Assembly (NCBI GenBank): GCA_026770025.1
Contig: JAMXDE010000006.1
Location: 682,001-746,000 of the forward strand
Length of the DNA: 64,000 nt
From: Craspedostauros australis
Lineage: Eukaryota; Bacillariophyta; Bacillariophyceae; Mastogloiales; Achnanthaceae
Direction of reading: 5' to 3'
Below are positions 42,686 to 51,444 of the stretch, piece by piece. A program made the position numbers and the translations under genes. Position 1 is the first letter of the stretch, and each line of letters begins with the position of its first letter. The notes under the pieces were generated by a model, which saw nothing but the letters and a program-made list of their open reading frames with translations, had not been told where the DNA came from and searched no databases.

Positions 42686-43631
42686 TCAAATACCGTCGGA
42701 CGACTTGACCCATGCCTCTTCTTCAATCACATTGCGGTCTTCCTTTCGGCCCGCGAGCATCTCAGTATTCTTGATGTCATTCTTGATCGCATCAATCAGC
42801 TTATCCAGACCTTCGAAGGGAAGTTCTGGGCGCAAGTACCCAACAAGGGATAGCCTGATCGTTTGGTCGTAGAAGTCCTTCAGGATCGTCTCCTGGCAGC
42901 TGGAAACATGCCGACGGCTATCGCTCTCTGGTGCGATCAGATGAGGTTCAATTGTTTTCGTCTTGTTCTTGTATGTTGGGTTGTAGCCAATCGAGCATGC
43001 GGTTTTGTAAACGTTGCCTTCGTCGCCAATTCTGGCAAAACCCCAATAGATACCTGGACGTTGCGGCAGGAGTGGAGCGACGCCACGTTTCATCGAGGTG
43101 TCAACGAGTTTGAATGAATCCCAAGGTCGGCGCAAAAAGAAAGGCATCATCAGCAAGGGTACAAAGTGAGGGCAGGGTTGGGAAGCTTCAGCCACAGCGC
43201 CTTTCCTTCAGCAAGCCTGCGATCTCATGCGATCATGCATCATTATCTTTGGCAGATCATCACGCACCGCACGATTGCGCAGAAATCTTCAGACTGAACG
43301 ATGCAAGACTCCACCACATAACCGCACCGGCATACTTGTACTGCCATGCCATACTATCATGGTCCGCATGAAAGGCACAGGCTCACATATCCACCACAAG
43401 CGTTGTCCACACACCTGTGGGTAGGTCGTCAAAGTTGGTATCGCCAAACTGCCCGCCCTCTGCAGAGAGATTAGCCGTCGGGATGCCGAGCTCTGAGCTG
43501 CCGCGGCCGAACCCGCGCACGACCTGGCTGATCATGCGCAGCGGGAACTTCATCCGCTCATGCACCTGGCTGCCCACTTTCACGCTCTCCTCCGCGTCTG
43601 TTGCTGGCTCTGATGACATCCCGTCCGCCAT
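42686..43631 (-). CDS. Riboflavin kinase (ATP:riboflavin 5'-phosphotransferase)
   Basis: Two exons, 43631-43415 and 43053-42686, flank a 361-nt GT-AG intron (CCACAG|GTGTGT ... GTCCAG|GTATC). The joint yields the conserved LPTGIYWGFA; the protein has 194 residues. It makes FMN from riboflavin and ATP. The family motifs are clear: VVRGFGRGSSELGIPTANL (nucleotide and Thr-Asn metal site), then SIGYNPTYKNKTKTIEPHLI and VGYLRPELPFEGLDKLIDAI. The length suits a monofunctional eukaryotic kinase, without the HAD phosphatase or FAD synthetase partner found in plants or bacteria. There is no evident targeting peptide, so it is probably cytosolic. About 15 extra residues sit between EPHLIAP and DFYDQ. 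Confidence 0.93.
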
Positions 43632-44236
43632 GATGGTCCGGTCAATGCACTTGCGGTTATCCTACGCGATCTTCTGTCCCGTCCACGCAGGAGAGGGGGT
43701 TCGATGTTGGTCTTGGCGCTGCTGTTGCCAGTGTGGGTGCGTCTGTTGTTGGCCCTCTCCGGAGGGGCGCCGGAAGTCATCTCCGCAGTCGCGTTCTCAT
43801 GTTTTGTTTCGTTTCGTTTCGTTTCTTTCCGCAGCCTGGCGTTCTCGTCCCTGACGCGCTCCGGCCACCGAAAAGACAGATGGCGTTCTGCGTCATAGAT
43901 TTCGACTGACCGCCGACGGTGTGGCAAAACCTCTGAGGATACCATCGGCACCAACAGTAGAACAAACCCATCACAGTCCCGTCATGGTATCTCGTTGTGG
44001 GCGTGCACCTTGGCTCTACTCAACTGATGGGCCGTACGCCACCATGCATACCATAGCTCGTATAATACATGCTATTACAGTATTATTCTATTCCATAAGA
44101 TTATTCTATGATACGAGCACACCTTGTGTTTGCTACATGTGACCTCTCGCACATACCATCACGCGTACATGCTTCCGGAGTGTACTACTATTCGTCCGCA
44201 TACTTGTACACACTCGTACGAACTTGGCGATCAACC
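43632..44236. promoter_or_regulatory. Bidirectional promoter region (riboflavin kinase / AlkB-like)
   Basis: A 605-bp stretch lies between two divergent starts. The AlkB side carries an AT-rich block (44060-44110) and CACTCGTACG (44211-44220) 17 bases before the AlkB ATG. The kinase side shows GTTTCGTTTCGTTTC repeats (43805-43826). Confidence 0.45.
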
Positions 44237-45994
44237 ATGATGATCCTTCTCCCGCCGCCGACAACCTGCCCAGTCCTACATGCTGTCGTTTGTTTCGTGG
44301 CAGCAGCCATCATCTGCGTCGCAAGGGGGAATGCATACACCGTCTGTGCCTTCTCCCCACCGATTGGAGGTGCGCCAACGTCGACACTTACGATTGCACG
44401 CCGCGTATCAGTCAGAAGCACTGCCACTCTCTTCGCTGCTGATCGTGCTCGCCACAGTAGCAGGACCCACTCCAAAGACAGCGCAAGAAAGCATCATCCA
44501 GCTTCTGTTGGACAGGCCATCCAGGATGCCGAAACGATCCCCCAGCTTTTGGATGTCGCATCTGACATGTGGTTGCCTGACGATGCGCATTTGGCATCGC
44601 ATCTTGCCACCCAGCGCGTCCACCATGAGAAACGACAGAGATGGGCGAGCCAGCTGCTCACAAAGCTATCTCTGCTTCTGACATCGCAAGACCTCGGGGA
44701 TGGTCACGCCGCCAAGTGGATCCGCCCGAACCAGCTAGAGCGTGCCATTTTGGCGGCTGCAATGCCATTCGACGATGAGCCGGCCCTTCCCGAAAAGGAA
44801 GGAAACTGCATTTCGGACGCTCTCAAGGCTATCCATTCGATCCTGGGTCGATGTGAGGAATGCACCGGAGGATTGGAAGTGCTTTCATTGACACCGAGAA
44901 CCACCCAGGCAATTGTCATGCTCGTGCACAGAATCCATGCCATTCTTGATGGGTTGTCCTTGCGAAGCGTTTGCGAATTGCGCTGGGCCATCCAAGGGAT
45001 CAAGTGTCGGCTGCTGCACCACCAAGTCATGGTTGCCAACGCGGGAGAAGATGTGGAATTGACTGCCTCATCCATGGATCTGTCTGCATTCCATTCGAGA
45101 ACGGCTGAATTGCCATTTGACATCATTCCAAAAGCACTCGACTGGCGTCGCATCTGCGCATCTGCACATCGCAGCGATGCCGCAATTCTGCTGCTACGCG
45201 AAGCAATTCCATTTTCGAAGGACACCATCGTGACACGCACGGGAAAGTCCGTCAAGGAACGACGTGGCACCGCCTGGCTGGCCGATAATGGCATTGGCGC
45301 ATTGGCATACAGTGGGAAATTGATGCAGCCACAACCCATCCCTGACATCCTCAACGATGTCATGAAGGCCACAGAAAGTCAGCTGGGCCTGCAGCATGGC
45401 TTCTTTGATTGCGTTTTGTGCAATCATTATCCAGATGGCGATTCCGCTTGCAAATTCCACACAGATCCTGAACATGGAACACACTGGGACCGGATGACAG
45501 TCGTCGTGGCCGCAGGGGAGGATCGCAAATTTGCATTCCGACCCATCCCTCAGCTGTCACAGTGGGAGGAATGGGATCCAAACTCAACGCGATCGGACCG
45601 CTCACCGACGTCCAATTTTGGCGTGGAGAACTTGGCGGCGGCCACCCATTTGTTCTCAGGAGACTTGGTGATAATGAAAGGCGCATGCAACGACCTCTTT
45701 CATCATGCCGTGCACGCATCCGATAGCGATCAACCAGGCGAACGAGTCAGCCTCGTGCTCAAGCGCGCGATTGATCGCGGTGGTGGGAAACGAGGCCACA
45801 GTCTTCGCGGGGAAGGGCGAAGGTCAAGGAAGCCAGGTGCGCCACGTGTTCTGCGCAAGACTTCAGTAGAGGACCACAGAAGACCACAGTCGCCATCCAG
45901 GAATGCAGAACGGCGCAGGAGAAGGACTGCGGCGGCCATGGCGGCGACAGCAACGACGACAACGACGACAAACAGAAATAGTAAGAAGAAATGA
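44237..45994 (+). CDS. AlkB-like Fe(II)/2-oxoglutarate dioxygenase with plastid-type presequence
   Basis: Single exon, 585 residues from the ATG at 44237. Residues about 10-33 are a signal peptide core and the site VCA|FSPP is ASAFAP-like with Phe +1, so plastid import is likely. A helical region of unknown role fills about 80-330. The AlkB domain at about 360-545 has NHYPDGD (N-x-Y), the iron ligands FHTD (HxD) and FHHAV (distal His), and the 2-oxoglutarate region RVSLVLKR. In the last motif the second Arg of the usual R-x5-R falls on Lys, with Arg one position later. AlkB enzymes remove alkyl groups from DNA or RNA bases by oxidation. A basic Ser/Arg and Thr-rich tail ends the protein. Substrate is unproven; organelle DNA or RNA repair is the inference. 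Confidence 0.85.
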   Translation: MMILLPPPTTCPVLHAVVCFVAAAIICVARGNAYTVCAFSPPIGGAPTSTLTIARRVSVRSTATLFAADRARHSSRTHSKDSARKHHPASVGQAIQDAETIPQLLDVASDMWLPDDAHLASHLATQRVHHEKRQRWASQLLTKLSLLLTSQDLGDGHAAKWIRPNQLERAILAAAMPFDDEPALPEKEGNCISDALKAIHSILGRCEECTGGLEVLSLTPRTTQAIVMLVHRIHAILDGLSLRSVCELRWAIQGIKCRLLHHQVMVANAGEDVELTASSMDLSAFHSRTAELPFDIIPKALDWRRICASAHRSDAAILLLREAIPFSKDTIVTRTGKSVKERRGTAWLADNGIGALAYSGKLMQPQPIPDILNDVMKATESQLGLQHGFFDCVLCNHYPDGDSACKFHTDPEHGTHWDRMTVVVAAGEDRKFAFRPIPQLSQWEEWDPNSTRSDRSPTSNFGVENLAAATHLFSGDLVIMKGACNDLFHHAVHASDSDQPGERVSLVLKRAIDRGGGKRGHSLRGEGRRSRKPGAPRVLRKTSVEDHRRPQSPSRNAERRRRRTAAAMAATATTTTTTNRNSKKK

Positions 45995-46356
45995 GTTCGT
46001 TTCCATCAAATTGTAACGGCGCTATGATGTGACGGCATTGACAAATGCCGTACGACGTATACGAGCTGCGAGCGGAGTACGGTACGAGTTACAGGAGAGC
46101 AAGCCATGTGCGCTGCGCCGCGTCACCCGCGAAGTGATGGTACCATGACGATCGACGATCAGGCATATTAGCACCAATACTACTACGAGCCGAGTGGAGC
46201 AGAACAGAGCAGAGGAGAGGAGAGAGGCACTCTTGACCACAATTTTTGACGGCCTCGGCACAAGAGCTGCCCCTCGAGAAAGATACCAATTCCGTCTGAC
46301 ACCACCCCTCGAGAAAGATACCAATTCCATCTGACGCCACCCCTCGCCCAAAAAAA
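45995..46356. other. Intergenic region with 35-bp tandem repeat
   Basis: It follows the AlkB-like gene. Contains ACGTATACGAG and GAGTACGGTACGAG (about 46057-46090), another TACTCGTA-type cluster, and the tandem repeat listed separately. Confidence 0.5.
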
Positions 46357-46366
46357 TCACGAGGGG
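46270..46366. repeat. 35-bp tandem repeat ending in a hairpin
   Basis: Two 35-bp units starting CCCCTCGAGAAAGATACC (46270-46304 and 46305-46339, two differences) are followed by the first seven bases of a third (46340-46346). That stub pairs with CGAGGGG (46360-46366) to form a 7-bp stem with an A-rich loop. Confidence 0.85.
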
Positions 46367-46713
46367 ACATCAGGAGCACCTCGTACATCCACCACCAACG
46401 CAAGGCCGCGAACATCATACTGGAGTAGCTCGCATTCGGAGGAGCAATAGTAACTCACCTTTGGGGAGAGGACATCACGCAGTGGCTGATGCGAGTTCAG
46501 AGGGTCACAGCCGGCGCCCACGATTGTCAAACCTAAGAGAGCGAAGTCGTACTGTACTTGTACCTTCTTGCCGTGACTTGCGCACGCCATCCATTGATTT
46601 GGTGTACCCGCCATCATTACGAACGCTGAACTCGTCGGGCCAAAGGCTGGAGAAGAGGCATAGACGTCTTCCAAAGAACACCGTCTGCCAACAGTGTGCC
46701 CAGATTGCAACAT
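46357..46713 (-). CDS. Possible small protein, antisense-abutting the homeodomain gene
   Basis: A minus-strand frame of 118 codons starts at ATG 46713 and ends near the tandem repeat. Its composition is protein-like (YDFALLGLTIVGAGCDP, PNQWMACASHGKKVQVQ). A GTGAGT donor after LSPK (around 46457) could make it an exon. Its ATG shares the tetramer CATG (46711-46714) with the ATG of the opposite gene, leaving no promoter between them, so at least one start may be misplaced. No family recognised. Confidence 0.3.
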   Translation of the reverse strand: MLQSGHTVGRRCSLEDVYASSPAFGPTSSAFVMMAGTPNQWMACASHGKKVQVQYDFALLGLTIVGAGCDPLNSHQPLRDVLSPKVSYYCSSECELLQYDVRGLALVVDVRGAPDVPS

Positions 46714-48748
46714 GGGTCGCAACGGACCCAACGCCGACAACGATGATACCTCACAACGCACGTCGCCCGGGTATCATTTGCGATACATCGATGAATTTGT
46801 TCGGTTGCGATCAGCACCGTTGCTGTTGGAACTGGGTGTATACCCAGACGCCAAGGAAATCACGGAAGCCATGGGAGCATTTGAAGCGATGAGAGCGTTC
46901 GTACAGCCCAATATAATCCCCACATCGAGCGGAGGCGGCGACATCGACAGGAGCGACAGTCTCGGGAATGGAGCGCAGCATCTCGCGCAGCCAGCCGAGG
47001 TAGAACAGGTGAGATCGGCGCAGAACCAACAGGCTCGCAGGCGATGCATCATCTGTGTTGGGGATGGATCGACGCCCCGTTCAGCTGCATTGTTTGCCGT
47101 ACGTTGCAAGGAATGGGAGGCGGTTGCTATCGACCCGATGCTACGGCCGCTGGGCGAGAATCCGAAAAAACTCGAGCCAAAGGCTGCCGATCGATCGTTG
47201 GATGGCAGGAGAATCCCGAGGGTGATCGATCACACACCGTCATGGTCGCACAGGGTCCAACGACTGACGGTTTACCAAGCCAAGATCCAGGATGTTCAGA
47301 TCTCCTGCGACGAGGCCATCATTGTGCTGCTTCATGCCCACGTATCGTTGCATGATGTACTGAACGCGGTCGATTGCCCTTCCATACATGGGCTCATCAC
47401 CCTTCCATGCTGCCAATACATTCACCAGCATCGTCGGCTGTGGAACCGCGGTCCTGACATTGCCTATCACGATGCATCGATCGCGAGTCCTCATAATGAA
47501 ATCAGGATCTGGACTCAACGTACGAGTGGAACTGGGCAGTGCCAACTGACCACGAAAATGGGACAGGTGCGCGAGTATTGTGAAAGTGTCACCAACATCA
47601 GTGGCGCGAGGAACGCACAGTGCGATGGACCAAACTCGACCACGCCTACTTCTGCCGCTTCAAACGGTGAATTGCACCACATTGATGATGGTACTCCCAA
47701 TAGGCGCAGCCAGACTGGAAACGCCTCATCAGTTGGAGACGGTGCAGAGGCCAGCAGCTTAATTCAGAGCGATGCGGGCAGCAGTGCCCTTGAAGACGAA
47801 GAGAAGAAGACGACCCGGTCTTGCCTCACGCAGGACATCCCGAAAAGGTACCAACGGCCCAGCGATGATCAAACGAGTCAGCTGAAGGCAGCTTTTAGTC
47901 GGCAGACATACTATTCCAACAACGAAATCGATGCCCTTGCTGCTTCCATCGGGCTATCATCGGAGCAATGCAAACAGTGGTTCAAGAAGAGACGGAAGCA
48001 GCAGAACAAGAACAACAACAAGAGCAGGGCAAAGTCAGGCAGGTGTGCCGATGGTACCAATGGTGGCTCTGTGCCACCGGATACGGCTCAGCTCACTCAG
48101 CCGTCCGAATGGCGAAGATATGCCATCGCCACGACGCCAGCGCCGTGGAAGGAGGCAGCGAATGCTCGGGATCTTGCTGCGGTTGCAGCCGAGGCAACTA
48201 CTTCACTGAGTGCTGGTGAAGTCTGCCCGAAGGCGCACACTGTGTCTTCGAGCAGCGAGGGGGTGACAATGAACGCCGTAGCACATTATTTTCGACCCAG
48301 TTCAGATGTGTATGGAGATAACGAACGCTTCGCGCTATCGCATGGTATCGTGGTCGCGGTGAGAAAATGCAGCAACATGTGCTTCTTCAGCATTGCGGAC
48401 AAGAACGATCCCAGGACACGCAACATCTTGCAGATCTGTGTATCTGCAACGCTGATGAAAGATCTTTCGGTGTCCGCGGTGGCAGCTTCGGCTGGCGAAA
48501 AGTCCCATGCGAGCCAGAGTGGGAGGGTGCCACTTGGTGAAGGGGGGTCATCTCGCATACTGACAGCAGAACAGACGGTGCGCTGTTGGAAGAAAGCCAT
48601 CAAGGTTGGCGATTGGATTCAATTCTGCGGGATGCTGGGCATTCCGCGCGCCAGCAGCACGGCAGCGCATCGAGGCAAGCCCACCATGTTCTGTTGGCAA
48701 ATGTGGTTGGTCGGTGACGTAGAAAGTATGGGTAGAGCCATCATATAG
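46712..48748 (+). CDS. Rossmann (methyltransferase-like) + homeodomain + OB-fold protein
   Basis: Single frame of 678 residues from the ATG at 46712. Region 1 (about 110-270) looks like a Rossmann fold with a SAM-type glycine loop: IICVGDGSTPRSAALFAVR, then VAIDP, and later AIIVLLHAHV as the mid-sheet strand. Region 2 (about 377-433) is a homeodomain: KRYQRPSDDQTSQLKAAF through LSSEQCKQWFKKRRKQQ, with helix 3 WF-KKRR. The otherwise invariant Asn51 of WFQNRR is Lys here. Region 3 (about 530-678) resembles a nucleic-acid OB-fold: IVVAVRKCSNMCFFSIADK, LQICV, then KVGDWIQFCGMLGIPRA and WLVGDVESMG. Linkers are Ser/Thr/Asn-rich and acidic. A nuclear nucleic-acid-binding role follows from regions 2-3. 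Region 1 lacks a proven catalytic motif and could be enzymatic or structural. Confidence 0.72.
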   Translation: MGRNGPNADNDDTSQRTSPGYHLRYIDEFVRLRSAPLLLELGVYPDAKEITEAMGAFEAMRAFVQPNIIPTSSGGGDIDRSDSLGNGAQHLAQPAEVEQVRSAQNQQARRRCIICVGDGSTPRSAALFAVRCKEWEAVAIDPMLRPLGENPKKLEPKAADRSLDGRRIPRVIDHTPSWSHRVQRLTVYQAKIQDVQISCDEAIIVLLHAHVSLHDVLNAVDCPSIHGLITLPCCQYIHQHRRLWNRGPDIAYHDASIASPHNEIRIWTQRTSGTGQCQLTTKMGQVREYCESVTNISGARNAQCDGPNSTTPTSAASNGELHHIDDGTPNRRSQTGNASSVGDGAEASSLIQSDAGSSALEDEEKKTTRSCLTQDIPKRYQRPSDDQTSQLKAAFSRQTYYSNNEIDALAASIGLSSEQCKQWFKKRRKQQNKNNNKSRAKSGRCADGTNGGSVPPDTAQLTQPSEWRRYAIATTPAPWKEAANARDLAAVAAEATTSLSAGEVCPKAHTVSSSSEGVTMNAVAHYFRPSSDVYGDNERFALSHGIVVAVRKCSNMCFFSIADKNDPRTRNILQICVSATLMKDLSVSAVAASAGEKSHASQSGRVPLGEGGSSRILTAEQTVRCWKKAIKVGDWIQFCGMLGIPRASSTAAHRGKPTMFCWQMWLVGDVESMGRAII

Positions 48749-49037
48749 TTCTACTCTCCGAGTTTCCGCAGACTACTCGTCGCGCACTGCTGTCTGTTTG
48801 AGGCACGTCATCGTACTCTTTGTGAACCTTATGCAAGTACATTCATGCTACTCACTCCCCGTATCCGCACGATGAAAATCCGGGGTACTACTACGGATGG
48901 ATGTGTGAGAGCAGCAATCTAACTGAGCCCCTTCCCCTGCGACCCGATTTGACAAGAAGGGTGTGCCACTTCCATGTTCTTCATTGTTCCATACCACTAT
49001 TAGCATACTCGTACAAGTACATATGATACCCGCGCGG

Positions 49038-50852
49038 TCATATGATCCCGTCCAAGCATAGCACAACATTATCTTGTGGGCCACATGAGGCGGTCGGTGG
49101 TCTGTCGGGCACAATGCCAACGCCGTGGATGTCACGGCCATTCGGCGTGATGTACTTCGCCTTGGTAACCGCAATACCGCTTCCATCCTCCAATGGTTGC
49201 ACATTCTGAATCCTCCCTTTCCCAAACGTCTTGTATCCGACCACAGTGGCGCGTTGGTTATCCTGGAGTGCGGCGGTGAGAATTTCTGACGCGCTCGCTG
49301 TGCGCTTGTCGACGACGACGTAAAGAGGGATGTCTGCATCGCTTCCGACGCCATCATTGATATAGATTGCTGACCGGCCTGTCTTGTCAACCTCGGAAAT
49401 GATCCTTGCCCGTGGTGGGAGGAAGAGCTTGGCCACGTCGACGCCAGCAGGCATGTATCCACCGGCATTTCCGCGCAGATCGAGGACCACGGCAGTGCTT
49501 CCCTTGCGCACTTCAGCCACGGCAGCCATAACTTGATTGGCCGTGTTCTGATTGAAGCTGGTGATCCGAATCACCCCGATGGCATTCCCCATCCTCGTGG
49601 AGACTATCTGGCCCGCTATCTGGTTGCTCCTGATGGTTGCCCTCGTGACGGAAACCCGGATCGTTTCGGCTTGATGATCTTGCGTACGAGTACTGCCATC
49701 GCTGTTCTTGCTGCCGCTGCTGCTGCTCAATCTATGGGCATCTGCATCGCGCCGCCCAATTGCCAAGGTTAAATCAGTCCCGATTTCGCCCCGACACTTG
49801 GCGGCGACCACATCAGAGGTTGCACCCGTCATGTCCTCGCCGTTGATCTCTTCCACTATATCGCCAGGTACGACGCCAGCCTTTGCAGCTGGTCCATCCA
49901 GAATCGTGTTGAGGATCAGGACCTTTCCAGTGAGGGGATCTGACATGAGCTGAACACCGATGCCACCGGTCGATGTCCCTTTCGCGTATGCTGTCAACGA
50001 ATCAAACTGCGACGGCGTAAGGAACCTGGTGTACGGATCTCCCAGCGGTTCCAACATGCTCCGGATGACCGAGTACACTTCCTCCTTGTCGTCAGGTCCG
50101 ATATTGGCAACTTTCTTCATCGCTTCCGTCCTTTTGCTTTTCCATCGTTCTTCACCAAGGCCGTTGAAGGTTGGATCCACGAACTGCCGATTCACCTCTT
50201 TCCATACGTCGTCCACGAGCCATTGCTGCTCGGTCAACGCCAGCGCCACTGAATTCGTCACCAACCTTGGTGATCTGGCCAGGATACTCATCCGGTCGTT
50301 CTCTGGCGGAGCGGCTTGCGTTCCAAGGGTAATTTTCATCGCAGGAGCGCAGAGAATGGATACCATCAGGAGCATGCTCGTTGCCATCTTGCGAAAAGCT
50401 ACCGTCTTCGGCATCTGCAAATTGAAGGCGTGCTTCGTAGATTCGCGATGAGCGCGACTGGAGGCCTTTGGCGGGAGGCCTGCCGCGAGGTGCTGTTCTG
50501 GCTGTGAGTCCGCATCGAGCTGCGCCGGGCGTGCGAGATGCGTCGCATGCGAACCTACGCCTGATCCAACCTGTTGGTTTTGCTGCCGCAAGTTGAACCA
50601 CTGGCGTGGCTGTGCTTGTGGTTGCGGCTGTTCGGCTCGTAGTGCTGTTCGTTTCGCCTGCGGGCATGGCGAAACGGGCGTGGCCAAGGCCCTATTTCTG
50701 TCATTTCCACCGGCGCTGGTGCATTTGTTCCCTCTACGAACGTTGGCGTTCCACGAGGCGATCTGCAAGCAGGACACAGCGCCGCCACGGGGGTAGCAGC
50801 TGGTGATAGCAACGGCAACCAAAAGAAAACGCCAGCATGTTTGTATCCTCAT
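49038..50852 (-). CDS. ctpA: Carboxyl-terminal processing protease CtpA (D1 processing), thylakoid lumen
   Basis: Single exon, 604 residues from the ATG at 50852. It is an S41 serine protease that trims the C-terminus of the photosystem II D1 precursor so the manganese cluster can assemble. An N-terminal domain leads to a PDZ domain (about 291-365: GGIGVQL, GPAAKAGVVPGDIVEEING). The tail-specific protease core has LDLRGNAGGYM, catalytic Ser522 in TASASEIL and Lys545 in YKTFGKGRIQ. Two hydrophobic segments precede: residues about 8-18 (ER signal peptide) and about 157-180 (SMLLMVSILCAPAM...TQAAPP, lumen transfer). These make a tripartite route to the thylakoid lumen; the long linker between them serves as transit peptide. 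A short Ser-rich insert (about 374-390) interrupts the domain after PDZ. Only members of this family have this Ser/Lys pair. Confidence 0.94.
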   Translation of the reverse strand: MRIQTCWRFLLVAVAITSCYPRGGAVSCLQIASWNANVRRGNKCTSAGGNDRNRALATPVSPCPQAKRTALRAEQPQPQAQPRQWFNLRQQNQQVGSGVGSHATHLARPAQLDADSQPEQHLAAGLPPKASSRAHRESTKHAFNLQMPKTVAFRKMATSMLLMVSILCAPAMKITLGTQAAPPENDRMSILARSPRLVTNSVALALTEQQWLVDDVWKEVNRQFVDPTFNGLGEERWKSKRTEAMKKVANIGPDDKEEVYSVIRSMLEPLGDPYTRFLTPSQFDSLTAYAKGTSTGGIGVQLMSDPLTGKVLILNTILDGPAAKAGVVPGDIVEEINGEDMTGATSDVVAAKCRGEIGTDLTLAIGRRDADAHRLSSSSGSKNSDGSTRTQDHQAETIRVSVTRATIRSNQIAGQIVSTRMGNAIGVIRITSFNQNTANQVMAAVAEVRKGSTAVVLDLRGNAGGYMPAGVDVAKLFLPPRARIISEVDKTGRSAIYINDGVGSDADIPLYVVVDKRTASASEILTAALQDNQRATVVGYKTFGKGRIQNVQPLEDGSGIAVTKAKYITPNGRDIHGVGIVPDRPPTASCGPQDNVVLCLDGII

Positions 50853-51444
50853 GATCTTGGGGCTGCGCAGCTGTGTGGCTGCGTGGTTGCGTTCTTACGC
50901 GTCTGGTTAGGAGTGTGGATAGGAATGTGGTTAGGAGTATGGTAAGAGTTTGCACGAGCGCAGCGACCACTCGCACAGCGTGAAATGAACAAGGACCGAT
51001 GGTTTGTGGAATGCGAAAAATGACGACCACGAAAGAATGCGAGAGACCACGCAAAGACCACACAAAGACCAGAAGACATGAGGAGACAGCACGCAGACCA
51101 CACACGACAGAGCGACCCAAGACCAAGGCCCAAACCGCCACCTCAGAGCTCCAGACCAATTCTACTCTTCGCAAACCACAATTGCATCAGGAACTCGTAC
51201 CTGCACGGCAGAGCAGCCAGATAGTAACTGTCAACCGAAATCCATCTGGAAATGATAATACTACGGTGCTTCTCTGCTCTGTGCCAGAGCCTTGCTTGCG
51301 AAATAGCACGAGAATAGCACTAATAGAGTCGTAGAGTTTTGGATGGCAGAGTGTACATCCTGTACTCTAGCTACCATACCATTTTGGCACCATACCTGTG
51401 AATTGAAGAGGTTGGGATGATGTTGTTCTCGTGCGAATAGATTT
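50853..51444. other. ctpA upstream region
   Basis: It lies between the ctpA start and the stop of the next minus-strand gene. It contains repeated TTAGGAGTGTGG/ATGTGG-like units near 50908-50945 and GACCACACAAAGACC-type repeats near 51045-51075. No gene seen. Confidence 0.5.
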
